Shown here one piece after another: positions 1-5,452 of a DNA stretch of 5,466 bases. Numbering within the stretch: the stretch's first letter is position 1; each line of letters opens with the position of its first letter. A program made the translations under genes and the position numbers. The notes under the pieces are model-generated. The model worked only from the letters and a program-made list of their open reading frames with translations. It was not told the DNA's origin and did no database searches. Source of the DNA: Azoarcus sp. (GTDB lineage: Bacteria; Pseudomonadota; Gammaproteobacteria; Burkholderiales; Rhodocyclaceae); NCBI GenBank assembly GCA_031258035.1, contig JAIRNL010000080.1, forward strand, positions 1-5,466, in the 5' to 3' direction.

Positions 1-1
1 C

Positions 2-79
2 CGCAAGCTGGACGACTACAGCCAAGATACGCCGAAAGCAGCGAGTGCGCTTCCGATGCGGCAGCTAAAAGTAGCGTAG
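2..79 (+). CDS. Possible C-terminal end of a plus-strand gene cut by the window edge
   Basis: Frame 2 of the plus strand is open from the left edge to a TAG stop at 77-79 and would encode about 25 residues ending in MRQLKVA. The first codons favour G or C in the third position, as real genes here do, and the peptide is hydrophilic. No family can be recognised from so short a piece. If real, the gene converges on the small membrane-protein gene and overlaps its last 15 bases tail to tail. Other frames through the same bases are also open for short distances, so this is only a weak call. Confidence 0.25.
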   Translation, partial: RKLDDYSQDTPKAASALPMRQLKVA

Positions 80-385
80 CCACCAAGAGACATATTTTAT
101 TCCGAACGTCACTATGGCAAAAACAATAAGAAAAATTGATTTTTTCTTTTCTGGCGGCGTCTTGTGTGTCAGCAAAAAGAGGGATTGCAGGGTGATGGCG
201 GCAATGAAAAGAACCATGCTCACCAAAGCGGTATCGCCCGGTTCACCGGGAATACTGTCAGGCACATAGACGCCAGTATCCACGAGCATGTCGTGTCTGG
301 CGTTGTAAGGCATCGCCATTCCCAGCAGCCAGGCGATCCAGAACGCCAGTTGCGCAATGAATCGTCCAGCTTTTTTGGGACTCAT
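65..385 (-). CDS. Small three-helix inner-membrane protein, function unknown
   Basis: This 106-residue protein has no family I recognise. Three hydrophobic segments are visible: about residues 9-27, 52-72 and 83-103. Between the first two is a polar acidic loop of about 25 residues (about 28-51), and between the last two a lysine-rich turn (PPEKKK, 77-82). With the N-terminal KK and the PEKKK turn inside, the positive-inside rule puts the N-terminus and second loop in the cytoplasm and the acidic loop in the periplasm. The ATG at 385 is supported by an AAGGA Shine-Dalgarno sequence six bases upstream. It lies 42 bases after the glxD stop, so read-through from the operon is possible, but a hairpin sits in the gap. 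The 3' half is much AT-richer than the glx genes (about 33-43% GC over 61-180), which suggests a different history. The link to nitrogen metabolism is only positional. Confidence 0.7.
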   Translation of the reverse strand: MSPKKAGRFIAQLAFWIAWLLGMAMPYNARHDMLVDTGVYVPDSIPGEPGDTALVSMVLFIAAITLQSLFLLTHKTPPEKKKSIFLIVFAIVTFGIKYVSWWLRYF

Positions 386-407
386 CGGTCATCCTTCCGT
401 GAATGGC

Positions 408-421
408 GCTGCCCCGGCAGC
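408..421 (-). other. Short GC-rich hairpin after glxD
   Basis: The sequence GCTGC-CGGG-GCAGC (minus strand) forms a perfect 5-bp stem with a four-base loop, starting just seven bases past the glxD stop codon. No run of T follows, so it is not a classic intrinsic terminator. It could protect the 3' end of the operon mRNA, act as a partial terminator before the membrane-protein gene, or be chance in GC-rich DNA. Confidence 0.35.
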
Positions 422-427
422 ACCCGC

Positions 428-1750
428 TCAATACGGCTGTTGCCCCGGAATCCAGTTTGTCCCCGCCAGCGGCACGCGTGCCATGGCGGCGGCTTCGACG
501 GTGAGGGCCACGAGGTCGTCCGGATCGAGATTCCTGAGGTGCGATTTGCCGCAGGCGCGCGCCATGGTCTGCGCTTCCAGCACCAGCACGCGCAGGTAGT
601 TGGCGAGCCGGCGCCCGCCCTGTACGGGGTCGAGCCGTTTGGCGAGTTCCGGGTCTTGCGTGGTGATGCCCGCGGGGTCGCGGCCTTCGTGCCAGTCGTC
701 GTAGAAGCCGGCGGCGGAGCCGATTTTGCGCAGTTCTTCGTCGAGGCTGGGATGGTTGTCGCCCAGAGCGATGAGGGCCGCGGTGCCGATGGAGACGGCG
801 TCCGCCCCCAGCGCCATGGCCTTGGCAACGTCCGCGCCGGTGCGGATGCCGCCGGAGACGATGAGTTGTACTTGCCGGTGCATGCCCATTTCCTGCAAGG
901 CTTGGACGGCGAGCGGAATGGCGGGCAGGGTGGGGATGCCGACGTGTTCGATGAAGACTTCCTGGGTCGCCGCGGTGCCGCCCTGCATGCCGTCGAGTAC
1001 GATGACGTCGGCGCCGGATTTGACGGCGAGCTTGACGTCGTAATAGGGGCGCGTCGCGCCGATCTTGACGTAGATGGGCTTTTCCCAGTCGGTGATTTCC
1101 CGCAGTTCGGCGATTTTGATGGCGAGGTCGTCCGGCCCCGTCCAGTCGGGGTGGCGGCAGGCGCTCCGCTGGTCGACGCCGATGGGCAGGGTGCGCATGC
1201 CGGCGACGCGCTCGGTGACTTTCATGCCGAGCAGCATGCCGCCGCCGCCCGGTTTGGCGCCTTGCCCGAGGACGACTTCGATGGCGTCGGCCTTGCGGAT
1301 GTCGTCCGGGTTCATGCCGTAGCGCGAGGGGAGGTATTGGTAGACGAGCGTCTCGGATTGGCCGCGTTCTTCCGGGGTCATGCCGCCGTCGCCCGTGGTG
1401 GTGCTGGTGCCGACGATGGTCGCGCCGCGCCCCAGGGCTTCTTTCGCTTGCGCGGAGAGGGAGCCGAAGCTCATGCCGGCGATGGTGATGGGGATTTTGA
1501 GGTGCAGGGGCTTTTTGGCGAAGCGCGCGCCGAGTATGACGTCGGTGCCGCATTTTTCGCGGTAGCCTTCGAGGGGGTAGCGCGACATGCTGGAGCCGAG
1601 CAGGAGGAGGTCGTCGAAGTGCGGCACGCGCCGCTTGGTGCCGCCGCCGCGAATGTCGTAGATGCCGGTTTCGGCGGCGCGGTGAATTTCCTGGATGGCC
1701 AGGCGGTCGAAGGTGGCGGATTCGCGCAGGATGGGTGTTTGTGTGCTCAT
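428..1750 (-). CDS. glxD: FMN-binding glutamate synthase-like subunit GlxD / N-methylglutamate synthase MgsC type
   Basis: This 440-residue protein corresponds to the FMN-binding synthase domain of the glutamate synthase large subunit, encoded as a separate protein. Its likely role is to transfer an amino group (or a substituted amine) onto 2-oxoglutarate at an FMN in a TIM barrel, together with GlxB and GlxC. Motifs in order: AGMSFGSLSAQAKEAL (91-106), TTTGDGGMTPEE (117-128), GQGAKPGGGGMLLG (162-175), a KIG strand (229-231), LDGMQGGTAATQ (252-263, like the GHDGGTGAS motif of GltB), and the phosphate-binding region VSGGIRTGADVAKA (298-311) followed by GTAALIALG (322-330). The later stretch GITTQDPEL (361-369) is typical of this family. 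Just before it, the positions where relatives carry Fe-S cysteines (C-x2-C-x4-CP) hold Tyr350, Trp353 and Asp358. The nitrogen-channelling central domain and NADPH subunit of normal glutamate synthase are absent. The start lies 61 bases after the glxC stop and has no strong Shine-Dalgarno sequence. The choice between glxD and mgsC cannot be made from sequence alone. Confidence 0.93.
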   Translation of the reverse strand: MSTQTPILRESATFDRLAIQEIHRAAETGIYDIRGGGTKRRVPHFDDLLLLGSSMSRYPLEGYREKCGTDVILGARFAKKPLHLKIPITIAGMSFGSLSAQAKEALGRGATIVGTSTTTGDGGMTPEERGQSETLVYQYLPSRYGMNPDDIRKADAIEVVLGQGAKPGGGGMLLGMKVTERVAGMRTLPIGVDQRSACRHPDWTGPDDLAIKIAELREITDWEKPIYVKIGATRPYYDVKLAVKSGADVIVLDGMQGGTAATQEVFIEHVGIPTLPAIPLAVQALQEMGMHRQVQLIVSGGIRTGADVAKAMALGADAVSIGTAALIALGDNHPSLDEELRKIGSAAGFYDDWHEGRDPAGITTQDPELAKRLDPVQGGRRLANYLRVLVLEAQTMARACGKSHLRNLDPDDLVALTVEAAAMARVPLAGTNWIPGQQPY

Positions 1751-1811
1751 GGTGGCCGTGTCCGTTTCGTGGCGTTCGGGGTGTTGTTGGTTCGTGGAGG
1801 TCCGCTTTGCT

Positions 1812-2495
1812 TCAGTAGGCGTGGGCGTTGTCGACGTGGAAGTTGTAGAGCTGGCGGGCGGAGCCGTAACGGCGGAAGGTTGTGGGGTCTTCCGGGACGC
1901 CGGCGCGTTGGAGGAGTTCGGCGAGTTCTTGCAGGTGTTCCGGGCGCATTTCTTTTTCGATGCAGTCCGAGCCGAGGGATTTCACTTGGCCTTTGACGTA
2001 GATGTGTACTTCGTAGAGGGAGTCGCCAAGGTTTTCGCCCGCGTCGCCGCAGATGACGAGCCGCCCGGCTTGCCCCAGGAAGCAGCTCATGTGTCCGGCG
2101 TTGCCCTGGACGACGATGTCGACGCCTTTCATGGAGATGCCGCAGCGCGCGCCGGCGTCGCCTTCGATGATGAGTAGCCCGCCGTGCGCGGTGGCGCCGG
2201 CCGATTGCGAGGCGTTGCCTTTGACGCGCACGGTGCCGGACATCATGTTTTCGGCGACGCCCACGCCGACGTTGCCATGGATGGTGACGTCGGCTTTTTT
2301 GTTCATGCCGGCGCAGTAGTAGCCGGCGGGGCCGTGAATGTCGATTTTCAGGGCTTCGTCGAGACCGGCGGCGATGTTGTGCAGGCCGCCGGGATGGGTG
2401 ATGCGCCATTCGCGTTCGGTGAGTTGCCTGGCTTGTTCGTGCAGGGCCTGGTTCAGGTCGCGGACGCTGGCGGTGGAGAGGTCGATGGTTTTCAT
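1812..2495 (-). CDS. glxC: GXGXG-motif glutamate synthase-like subunit GlxC / MgsB type
   Basis: This 227-residue protein matches the C-terminal beta-helix (GXGXG) domain of the glutamate synthase large subunit, here a separate polypeptide. From about residue 50 to 170 it shows repeated strand-turn units with glycine-containing turns: IDIHGPAG (51-58), VTIHGNVGVGV (70-80), VRVKGNASQSAG (89-100), LLIIEGDAGARCG (107-119), IVVQGNAGH (127-135), LVICGDAGENLG (146-157) and IYVKGQV (165-171). That is the pattern of a right-handed beta-helix. In glutamate synthase this domain is structural and packs against the catalytic domains, so GlxC probably holds GlxB and GlxD together. It has no catalytic motif of its own. 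A leading helical stretch (about 1-50) and a polar tail (about 180-227) flank the helix. The start ATG has a good AGAAGGA ribosome site (2504-2510) and lies 33 bases after the glxB stop. Confidence 0.93.
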   Translation of the reverse strand: MKTIDLSTASVRDLNQALHEQARQLTEREWRITHPGGLHNIAAGLDEALKIDIHGPAGYYCAGMNKKADVTIHGNVGVGVAENMMSGTVRVKGNASQSAGATAHGGLLIIEGDAGARCGISMKGVDIVVQGNAGHMSCFLGQAGRLVICGDAGENLGDSLYEVHIYVKGQVKSLGSDCIEKEMRPEHLQELAELLQRAGVPEDPTTFRRYGSARQLYNFHVDNAHAY

Positions 2496-2528
2496 GGATG
2501 TGTTCCTTCTTTTTTTACTGGATGAATG

Positions 2529-3428
2529 TCAGTGACGTTCCCACACGTAGAGGGTGGCTGGTTCGGGTTCCCAGACTTTGGCGTTTTCGATGCCCGGCAG
2601 GGTGGCGAAGGCGCGGTATTCGGAGGCCATGGCGACGTAGTCGTCGGTCTCCGCGAGGACGGCAGGTTTGCAGGCGATGGGGTCGCGGATGACGGCGAAG
2701 CCGTCGCGCGTGCCGACGGCGAAGGTGAAAAAGCCGTCGAGGTCTTTGAGCGCGCCGTTCAGGGCTTGAGCCAGGGTGTCGCCTTGCCGCAGGCGCCAGG
2801 TGAGGTAGCCCGCGGCGACTTCGGAGTCGTTTTCTGTCTCGAAGAGGATGCCTTCGCGCCGGAGGTTCTGCCGCAGGAGGGCATGGTTGGAGAGGGAGCC
2901 GTTGTGTACGAGGCAGAGGTCGGCGCCAGTGGAGAAGGGATGGCTGCCCGCCATGGTGACGGCGCTTTCGGTGGCCATGCGCGTGTGGCCGATGATGTGC
3001 GAGCCTTTCATTTTCCCGAGGGTGAAGCGTTCGGTGACTTCGGTGGGGAGTCCGACGCCCTTGAGAATTTCGATGCTTCGGCCCGCGCTCATGATGTGGA
3101 CGCCCGGGGCGGTTTCGGCGAGCGCCGCGCGGATGTCGGCTTCGGGCGCTTTTGTTTTCAGGACGGCCGCCGTGGCGTTCCGGAACCAGTCGATGGATTG
3201 GCCGAGTTTTTGTTCGAGCGCGGCGACGAGGGCTTTCCAGTCGAAATCCGCGTCTTGTGTTTGCAGGGTGAGCTTGATCGCGCCTTCGGGAACTTCATCC
3301 CCGTAAATGGCAAAGCCGGCGCTGTCCGGGCCGCGGTCGGTCATGGAAAGCAGCATCGGCTCGAATAGCGCGCCCAATTGTGGCACCAACGCCTTGTTCT
3401 TGAGATAGAGGCCAACGATTCCGCACAT
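2529..3428 (-). CDS. glxB: Class II glutamine amidotransferase subunit GlxB / MgsA type
   Basis: This 299-residue protein is an N-terminal nucleophile (Ntn) glutaminase domain. It begins MCGIVGLY, so removal of Met1 would expose Cys2, the catalytic nucleophile. Further conserved elements are DRGPDSAG (31-38), HTR (148-150, substrate carboxylate binding), NGSLSNH (176-182, oxyanion-hole Asn and Gly), ENDSE (199-203) and RDPIACKP (248-255). All the expected active-site elements seem intact. It should hydrolyse the gamma-amide of glutamine, or of a gamma-glutamyl amide made by the adjacent synthetase, and pass the amine to the GlxD active site. The length fits the stand-alone GlxB/MgsA family and is shorter than purine or asparagine enzymes, which carry a further domain. 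The ATG at 3428 follows an AGGAGT ribosome site (3438-3443) by nine bases. The gap from glnT is 63 bases and holds no clear terminator, in keeping with one operon. Confidence 0.93.
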   Translation of the reverse strand: MCGIVGLYLKNKALVPQLGALFEPMLLSMTDRGPDSAGFAIYGDEVPEGAIKLTLQTQDADFDWKALVAALEQKLGQSIDWFRNATAAVLKTKAPEADIRAALAETAPGVHIMSAGRSIEILKGVGLPTEVTERFTLGKMKGSHIIGHTRMATESAVTMAGSHPFSTGADLCLVHNGSLSNHALLRQNLRREGILFETENDSEVAAGYLTWRLRQGDTLAQALNGALKDLDGFFTFAVGTRDGFAVIRDPIACKPAVLAETDDYVAMASEYRAFATLPGIENAKVWEPEPATLYVWERH

Positions 3429-3491
3429 GGCGTGATGACTCCTGTTGCAAAGTGTCGGGAAGATTGCCGGGAAATTCCGGGGTCGGGAAAA

Positions 3492-4856
3492 TCAGAAGAA
3501 TTCGGCGTAACGCTTGAATTCCCAGTCTGTGACGTAGCGGTTGTATTCCACCCATTCCATGCGTTTTTCCTTGATGAATTCGTTGACGATTTCGTTGCCC
3601 AGCGTCTTCCGGAAGAGGTCGTCGTATTCCAGTGCGCGGATGGCTTCATTCAGGGATTGCGGCAAGATCTCGATGCCGCGCGCGATGATGTTCTCCACGC
3701 CCATCCGGTAGAGGTTCTCGTTGCAGGGCTGGCCGGGGTCGAGTTCGCGGTCGACGCCATCCAGTCCGGCGGCGATGATGGCGGCGCTCATCAGATAGGG
3801 ATTGCAACCGGAGTCGGGCAGGCGGTATTCGAGCCGCCCGTAGGGCACGCGGATCATCGCCGAGCGGTTGTTGAGGCCGTAGGTGATGAAGACCGGGGCC
3901 CAGGTCGCGCCGGAGAGCGAGCGGCCCACGACCAGCCGCTTGTAGGAATTCACCGTGGGCGCGGCGAGGGCGCACAGGGCGGGCGCGTGTTTGAGGAGGC
4001 CTGCGGCGAAATGGTAGGCGAGCCTGGAGAGGCCCATGTGGCGCTTGTCCGTTTCGTCGTGGAAGAGGTTGTTGTCGTCCTTGTCGCCGATGGAAAGGTG
4101 GATGTGCATGCCGTTGCCGGCGCGCTGGGGGTTCGGTTTGGGCATGAAGGAGCACACCATTCCCATGCTGTTGGCGATTTCCGCCGCCGCCATGCGAAAG
4201 AGTACGAAACGGTCGGCGGATTCCAGCGCCTCGCCGTAGGTGTAGTTGATCTCGAACTGCCCCGGCGCGTCTTCATGGTCGATCTGGAAAATGTCGTAAC
4301 CGATCTTTTGCAGCGATTCGGTCAGGCGCTCCAGAAAGGCGCGCGCCCGTGAAAGTCCCTTGTAGTCGTAGCAGGGTTTGTCGAGCGTGTCGGAGGCTTC
4401 CGGGCTGAGGCTGCCGTCGTCGTTGCGGCGGAAGAGGCTGAATTCCGGCTCCAGTCCGGTGTTGAGGTGCCAGCCGCGTTCTTTCAGCCGCGCGATCTGC
4501 TGGATCAGTACATAGCGGGTGTCATAGGGGTGCGGCTTGCCGTTGACATGGCAGATGCAGGCGACGCGCCCATAACCGGGTTGCCAGGGCAGGGGGGTCA
4601 GGGTCGAGAGATCGCCCATGGCGAGGAGATCCGGGCCGTGCGGGGCCATGCCCATGCCGGAGAGCGCGAATCCGGCGAATCCCGCGCCGTTCTTGATGGC
4701 GGCAGCCAGGGCGCCGACCGGCACGGACTTGGTTTTTGCGACGCCGTGGATGTCGACGAACTGGGTGAGCACGTATTTGATGCCGTGTTCCTCGATGATG
4801 CGTTGTGTTTCGGGCGGCAGCGCCTTCAGACGGTTTGCGGGGGTTTGCGGAGACAT
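3492..4856 (-). CDS. glnT: Type III glutamine synthetase / gamma-glutamylmethylamide synthetase family (GlnT/GmaS)
   Basis: The product has 454 residues, close to the roughly 435-450 of the family. It would join glutamate with ammonia (glutamine synthetase) or with methylamine (GMA synthetase), using ATP, in the cytoplasm. The N-terminal beta-grasp part is about residues 25-105; the catalytic domain follows. Visible active-site elements are EPE (136-138, metal binding), DHEDAPGQFEIN (193-204), GNGMHIHLS (247-255), NSYKRL (303-308), NNRSAMIRVP (329-338) and LEYRLPD (342-348). All are intact. Tyr383 (NLY) lies where GlnA enzymes carry the adenylylated tyrosine. An ATG at 4958 is in frame, but it lies upstream of the predicted transcription start (about 4950); the ATG at 4856 has an AAAGGA ribosome site six bases before it and starts the family-like sequence, so I chose it. 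It is first in a nitrogen-regulated operon with glxBCD. GlnT and GmaS share these motifs, so the substrate is undecided; the gene order fits both. Confidence 0.93.
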   Translation of the reverse strand: MSPQTPANRLKALPPETQRIIEEHGIKYVLTQFVDIHGVAKTKSVPVGALAAAIKNGAGFAGFALSGMGMAPHGPDLLAMGDLSTLTPLPWQPGYGRVACICHVNGKPHPYDTRYVLIQQIARLKERGWHLNTGLEPEFSLFRRNDDGSLSPEASDTLDKPCYDYKGLSRARAFLERLTESLQKIGYDIFQIDHEDAPGQFEINYTYGEALESADRFVLFRMAAAEIANSMGMVCSFMPKPNPQRAGNGMHIHLSIGDKDDNNLFHDETDKRHMGLSRLAYHFAAGLLKHAPALCALAAPTVNSYKRLVVGRSLSGATWAPVFITYGLNNRSAMIRVPYGRLEYRLPDSGCNPYLMSAAIIAAGLDGVDRELDPGQPCNENLYRMGVENIIARGIEILPQSLNEAIRALEYDDLFRKTLGNEIVNEFIKEKRMEWVEYNRYVTDWEFKRYAEFF

Positions 4857-4862
4857 GGAAAA

Positions 4863-4868
4863 TCCTTT
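4863..4868 (-). promoter_or_regulatory. Ribosome binding site that fixes the glnT start
   Basis: AAAGGA on the minus strand lies six bases before the ATG at 4856. Together with the sigma-54 promoter it favours this start over the in-frame ATGs at 4958 and 4928, which lack a comparable site; the first also lies upstream of the expected transcript. Confidence 0.75.
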
Positions 4869-4960
4869 CGGCGGGGGGGCTGAAATGTCATCGGAGGGGA
4901 ACGGCGGTTTTTCGTCCGGGTGCTCCATGCGGCGATGGGAAATTGCGGCACGCCTCATAA

Positions 4961-4976
4961 GGCAAGGGGCATGCCA
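4961..4976 (-). promoter_or_regulatory. Sigma-54 (RpoN) promoter of the glnT-glxBCD operon
   Basis: The minus strand reads TGGCATGCCCCTTGCC. This matches the consensus TGGCACG-N4-TTGCW at all but one base of the -24 block and the last base of the -12 block, with exactly ten bases between the invariant GG and GC. Transcription would start near 4950, giving a leader of about 94 bases before the glnT ATG. Two NtrC-like sites lie at the normal distance upstream. I see no equally good sigma-70 promoter in front of glnT, though I did not score the region systematically. Confidence 0.85.
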
Positions 4977-4997
4977 CTCAGGGTTGTTTCGTCCGAA

Positions 4998-5009
4998 AGC
5001 CGCGCGGCT
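4998..5009. repeat. Perfect 12-bp palindrome between promoter and enhancer
   Basis: AGCCGCGCGGCT is its own reverse complement and sits at about -50 to -60 relative to the predicted glnT start. It lies between the sigma-54 promoter and the NtrC-like sites, in the DNA that would loop. It may be a binding site for a dimeric regulator, but short GC palindromes arise often by chance in GC-rich DNA. I see no clear IHF site in this interval. Confidence 0.3.
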
Positions 5010-5066
5010 GCCGCGTTTCGGGGCCGGAATCTTTTGGGAGGGCGCGGGATTTCCCCCGGGATGTGA

Positions 5067-5083
5067 TGCACTGCTTTGGTGCG
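5067..5083. promoter_or_regulatory. NtrC binding site, promoter-proximal
   Basis: TGCACTGCTTTGGTGCG matches the dyad NtrC pattern (GCAC-N6-GGTGC, as in the enterobacterial glnA enhancer) at every core position. Its centre is about 125 bases upstream of the predicted sigma-54 start. Phosphorylated NtrC would bind here under nitrogen limitation and contact RNA polymerase-sigma-54 by looping. Confidence 0.8.
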
Positions 5084-5096
5084 TCGTGACGTTCCA

Positions 5097-5113
5097 TGGA
5101 CGAGCATGGTGCG
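5097..5113. promoter_or_regulatory. NtrC binding site, promoter-distal
   Basis: TGGACGAGCATGGTGCG fits the same dyad with one core mismatch (GGAC for GCAC in the left half). It lies exactly 30 bases from the proximal site, centre to centre, or about three helical turns, so two NtrC dimers would sit on the same face of the DNA. That arrangement is typical of NtrC enhancers, where paired dimers support oligomer assembly. Confidence 0.7.
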
Positions 5114-5160
5114 CGAGGGGGGTGGATATTTTTTAGAATTTATGTGTTTGTGTCGTTGAG

Positions 5161-5207
5161 TGAATATTTTTGTGGGGGATTTTCATTGGTTCTTGAAAAA
5201 TATTTCA
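5161..5207. repeat. Imperfect AT-rich inverted repeat
   Basis: The arms TGAATATTTTT (5161-5171) and AAAAATATTTCA (5196-5207) pair over eight continuous bases, then three more after a one-base bulge, around a 24-base spacer. They flank a G-run and could form a cruciform or be paired protein sites. The spacing and lack of a G+C stem argue against a transcription terminator. Confidence 0.45.
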
Positions 5208-5209
5208 TG

Positions 5210-5229
5210 GATAAAAAATCTATTTTATC
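5210..5229. repeat. 7-bp inverted repeat GATAAAA/TTTTATC
   Basis: A perfect seven-base dyad with a six-base loop follows directly on the larger inverted repeat. It is AT-rich, so a weak hairpin, and better read as a possible operator-like dyad about 90 bases before the tRNA promoter. No regulator can be named. Confidence 0.35.
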
Positions 5230-5317
5230 TGGATGGGGCGGCGGCCTTCCGCGGAAAGTCGCTGCGGCGCTTGTTGCGCTCCACAGGCTTGTTCCCTGCA
5301 TGGAGAGACGGCGGAAA

Positions 5318-5346
5318 TTGACCGGAAGGCGCTAAGCCGATATAGT
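5318..5346 (+). promoter_or_regulatory. Sigma-70 promoter of the tRNA-Ser gene
   Basis: TTGACC (5318-5323) and TATAGT (5341-5346) are close to the -35 and -10 consensus with an ideal 17-base spacer. Transcription would start near 5353, about ten bases before the mature tRNA. The GC-only stretch just after the -10 box (GCGCCG) is the discriminator type found at stringently controlled stable-RNA promoters. Confidence 0.85.
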
Positions 5347-5362
5347 GCGCCGTTCTTCCAAC

Positions 5363-5452
5363 GGAGACGTGGCCGAGAGGTCGAAGGCACTCCCCTGCTA
5401 AGGGAGCATGCGGGCAAAACCTGCATCGAGGGTTCGAATCCCTCCGTCTCCG
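5363..5452 (+). tRNA. tRNA-Ser (anticodon GCU)
   Basis: A complete class II cloverleaf is visible. The acceptor stem GGAGACG pairs with CGTCTCC (5445-5451), followed by discriminator G5452. The D stem is GCC/GGC, and the anticodon stem CTCCC/GGGAG (5390-5394 and 5402-5406) encloses CTGCTAA with anticodon GCU (5397-5399), which reads AGC and AGU. The long variable arm typical of tRNA-Ser has a six-pair stem (5409-5414 with 5420-5425, one G-U) and a five-base loop. The T arm is GAGGG-TTCGAAT-CCCTC. The 3' CCA is not encoded: the next bases are CCG. No integrated element is visible on either side. Confidence 0.98.

Larger units (their letters stand above)
5114..5317. other. Non-coding spacer with AT-rich island between the operon enhancer and the tRNA promoter
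   Basis: About 200 bases hold no convincing gene. The only long frame here (plus strand from 5096) has no ribosome site and a composition that changes abruptly halfway. From about 5125 to 5230 the sequence is very AT-rich in a GC-rich setting and contains two inverted repeats listed separately. From about 5231 to 5317 it returns to high GC, with a perfect TTCCGCGGAA palindrome near 5249. The AT-rich part could be a bent or easily melted segment or an upstream activating element. Confidence 0.6.

Noticed and set aside
164..1996. A 610-residue open frame on the plus strand opposite glxD and the end of glxC
   Set aside because: It is a mirror frame of GC-rich genes on the other strand. It has low-complexity Gly/Ala/Arg/Asp composition and no family motif, while the minus strand encodes clear GlxD and GlxC.
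2526..4352. Long plus-strand frames opposite glxB and glnT
   Set aside because: They are shadows of the minus-strand genes with no recognisable domain and no plausible ribosome sites.
4857..4958. N-terminal extension of glnT from the ATG at 4958
   Set aside because: The added 34 residues are unlike the family, the ATG lies upstream of the predicted sigma-54 transcript start, and a good ribosome site precedes the ATG at 4856.
5096..5335. A 79-residue plus-strand frame before the tRNA
   Set aside because: It has no ribosome site, runs through the distal NtrC site, AT-rich island and tRNA promoter, and has no family resemblance.
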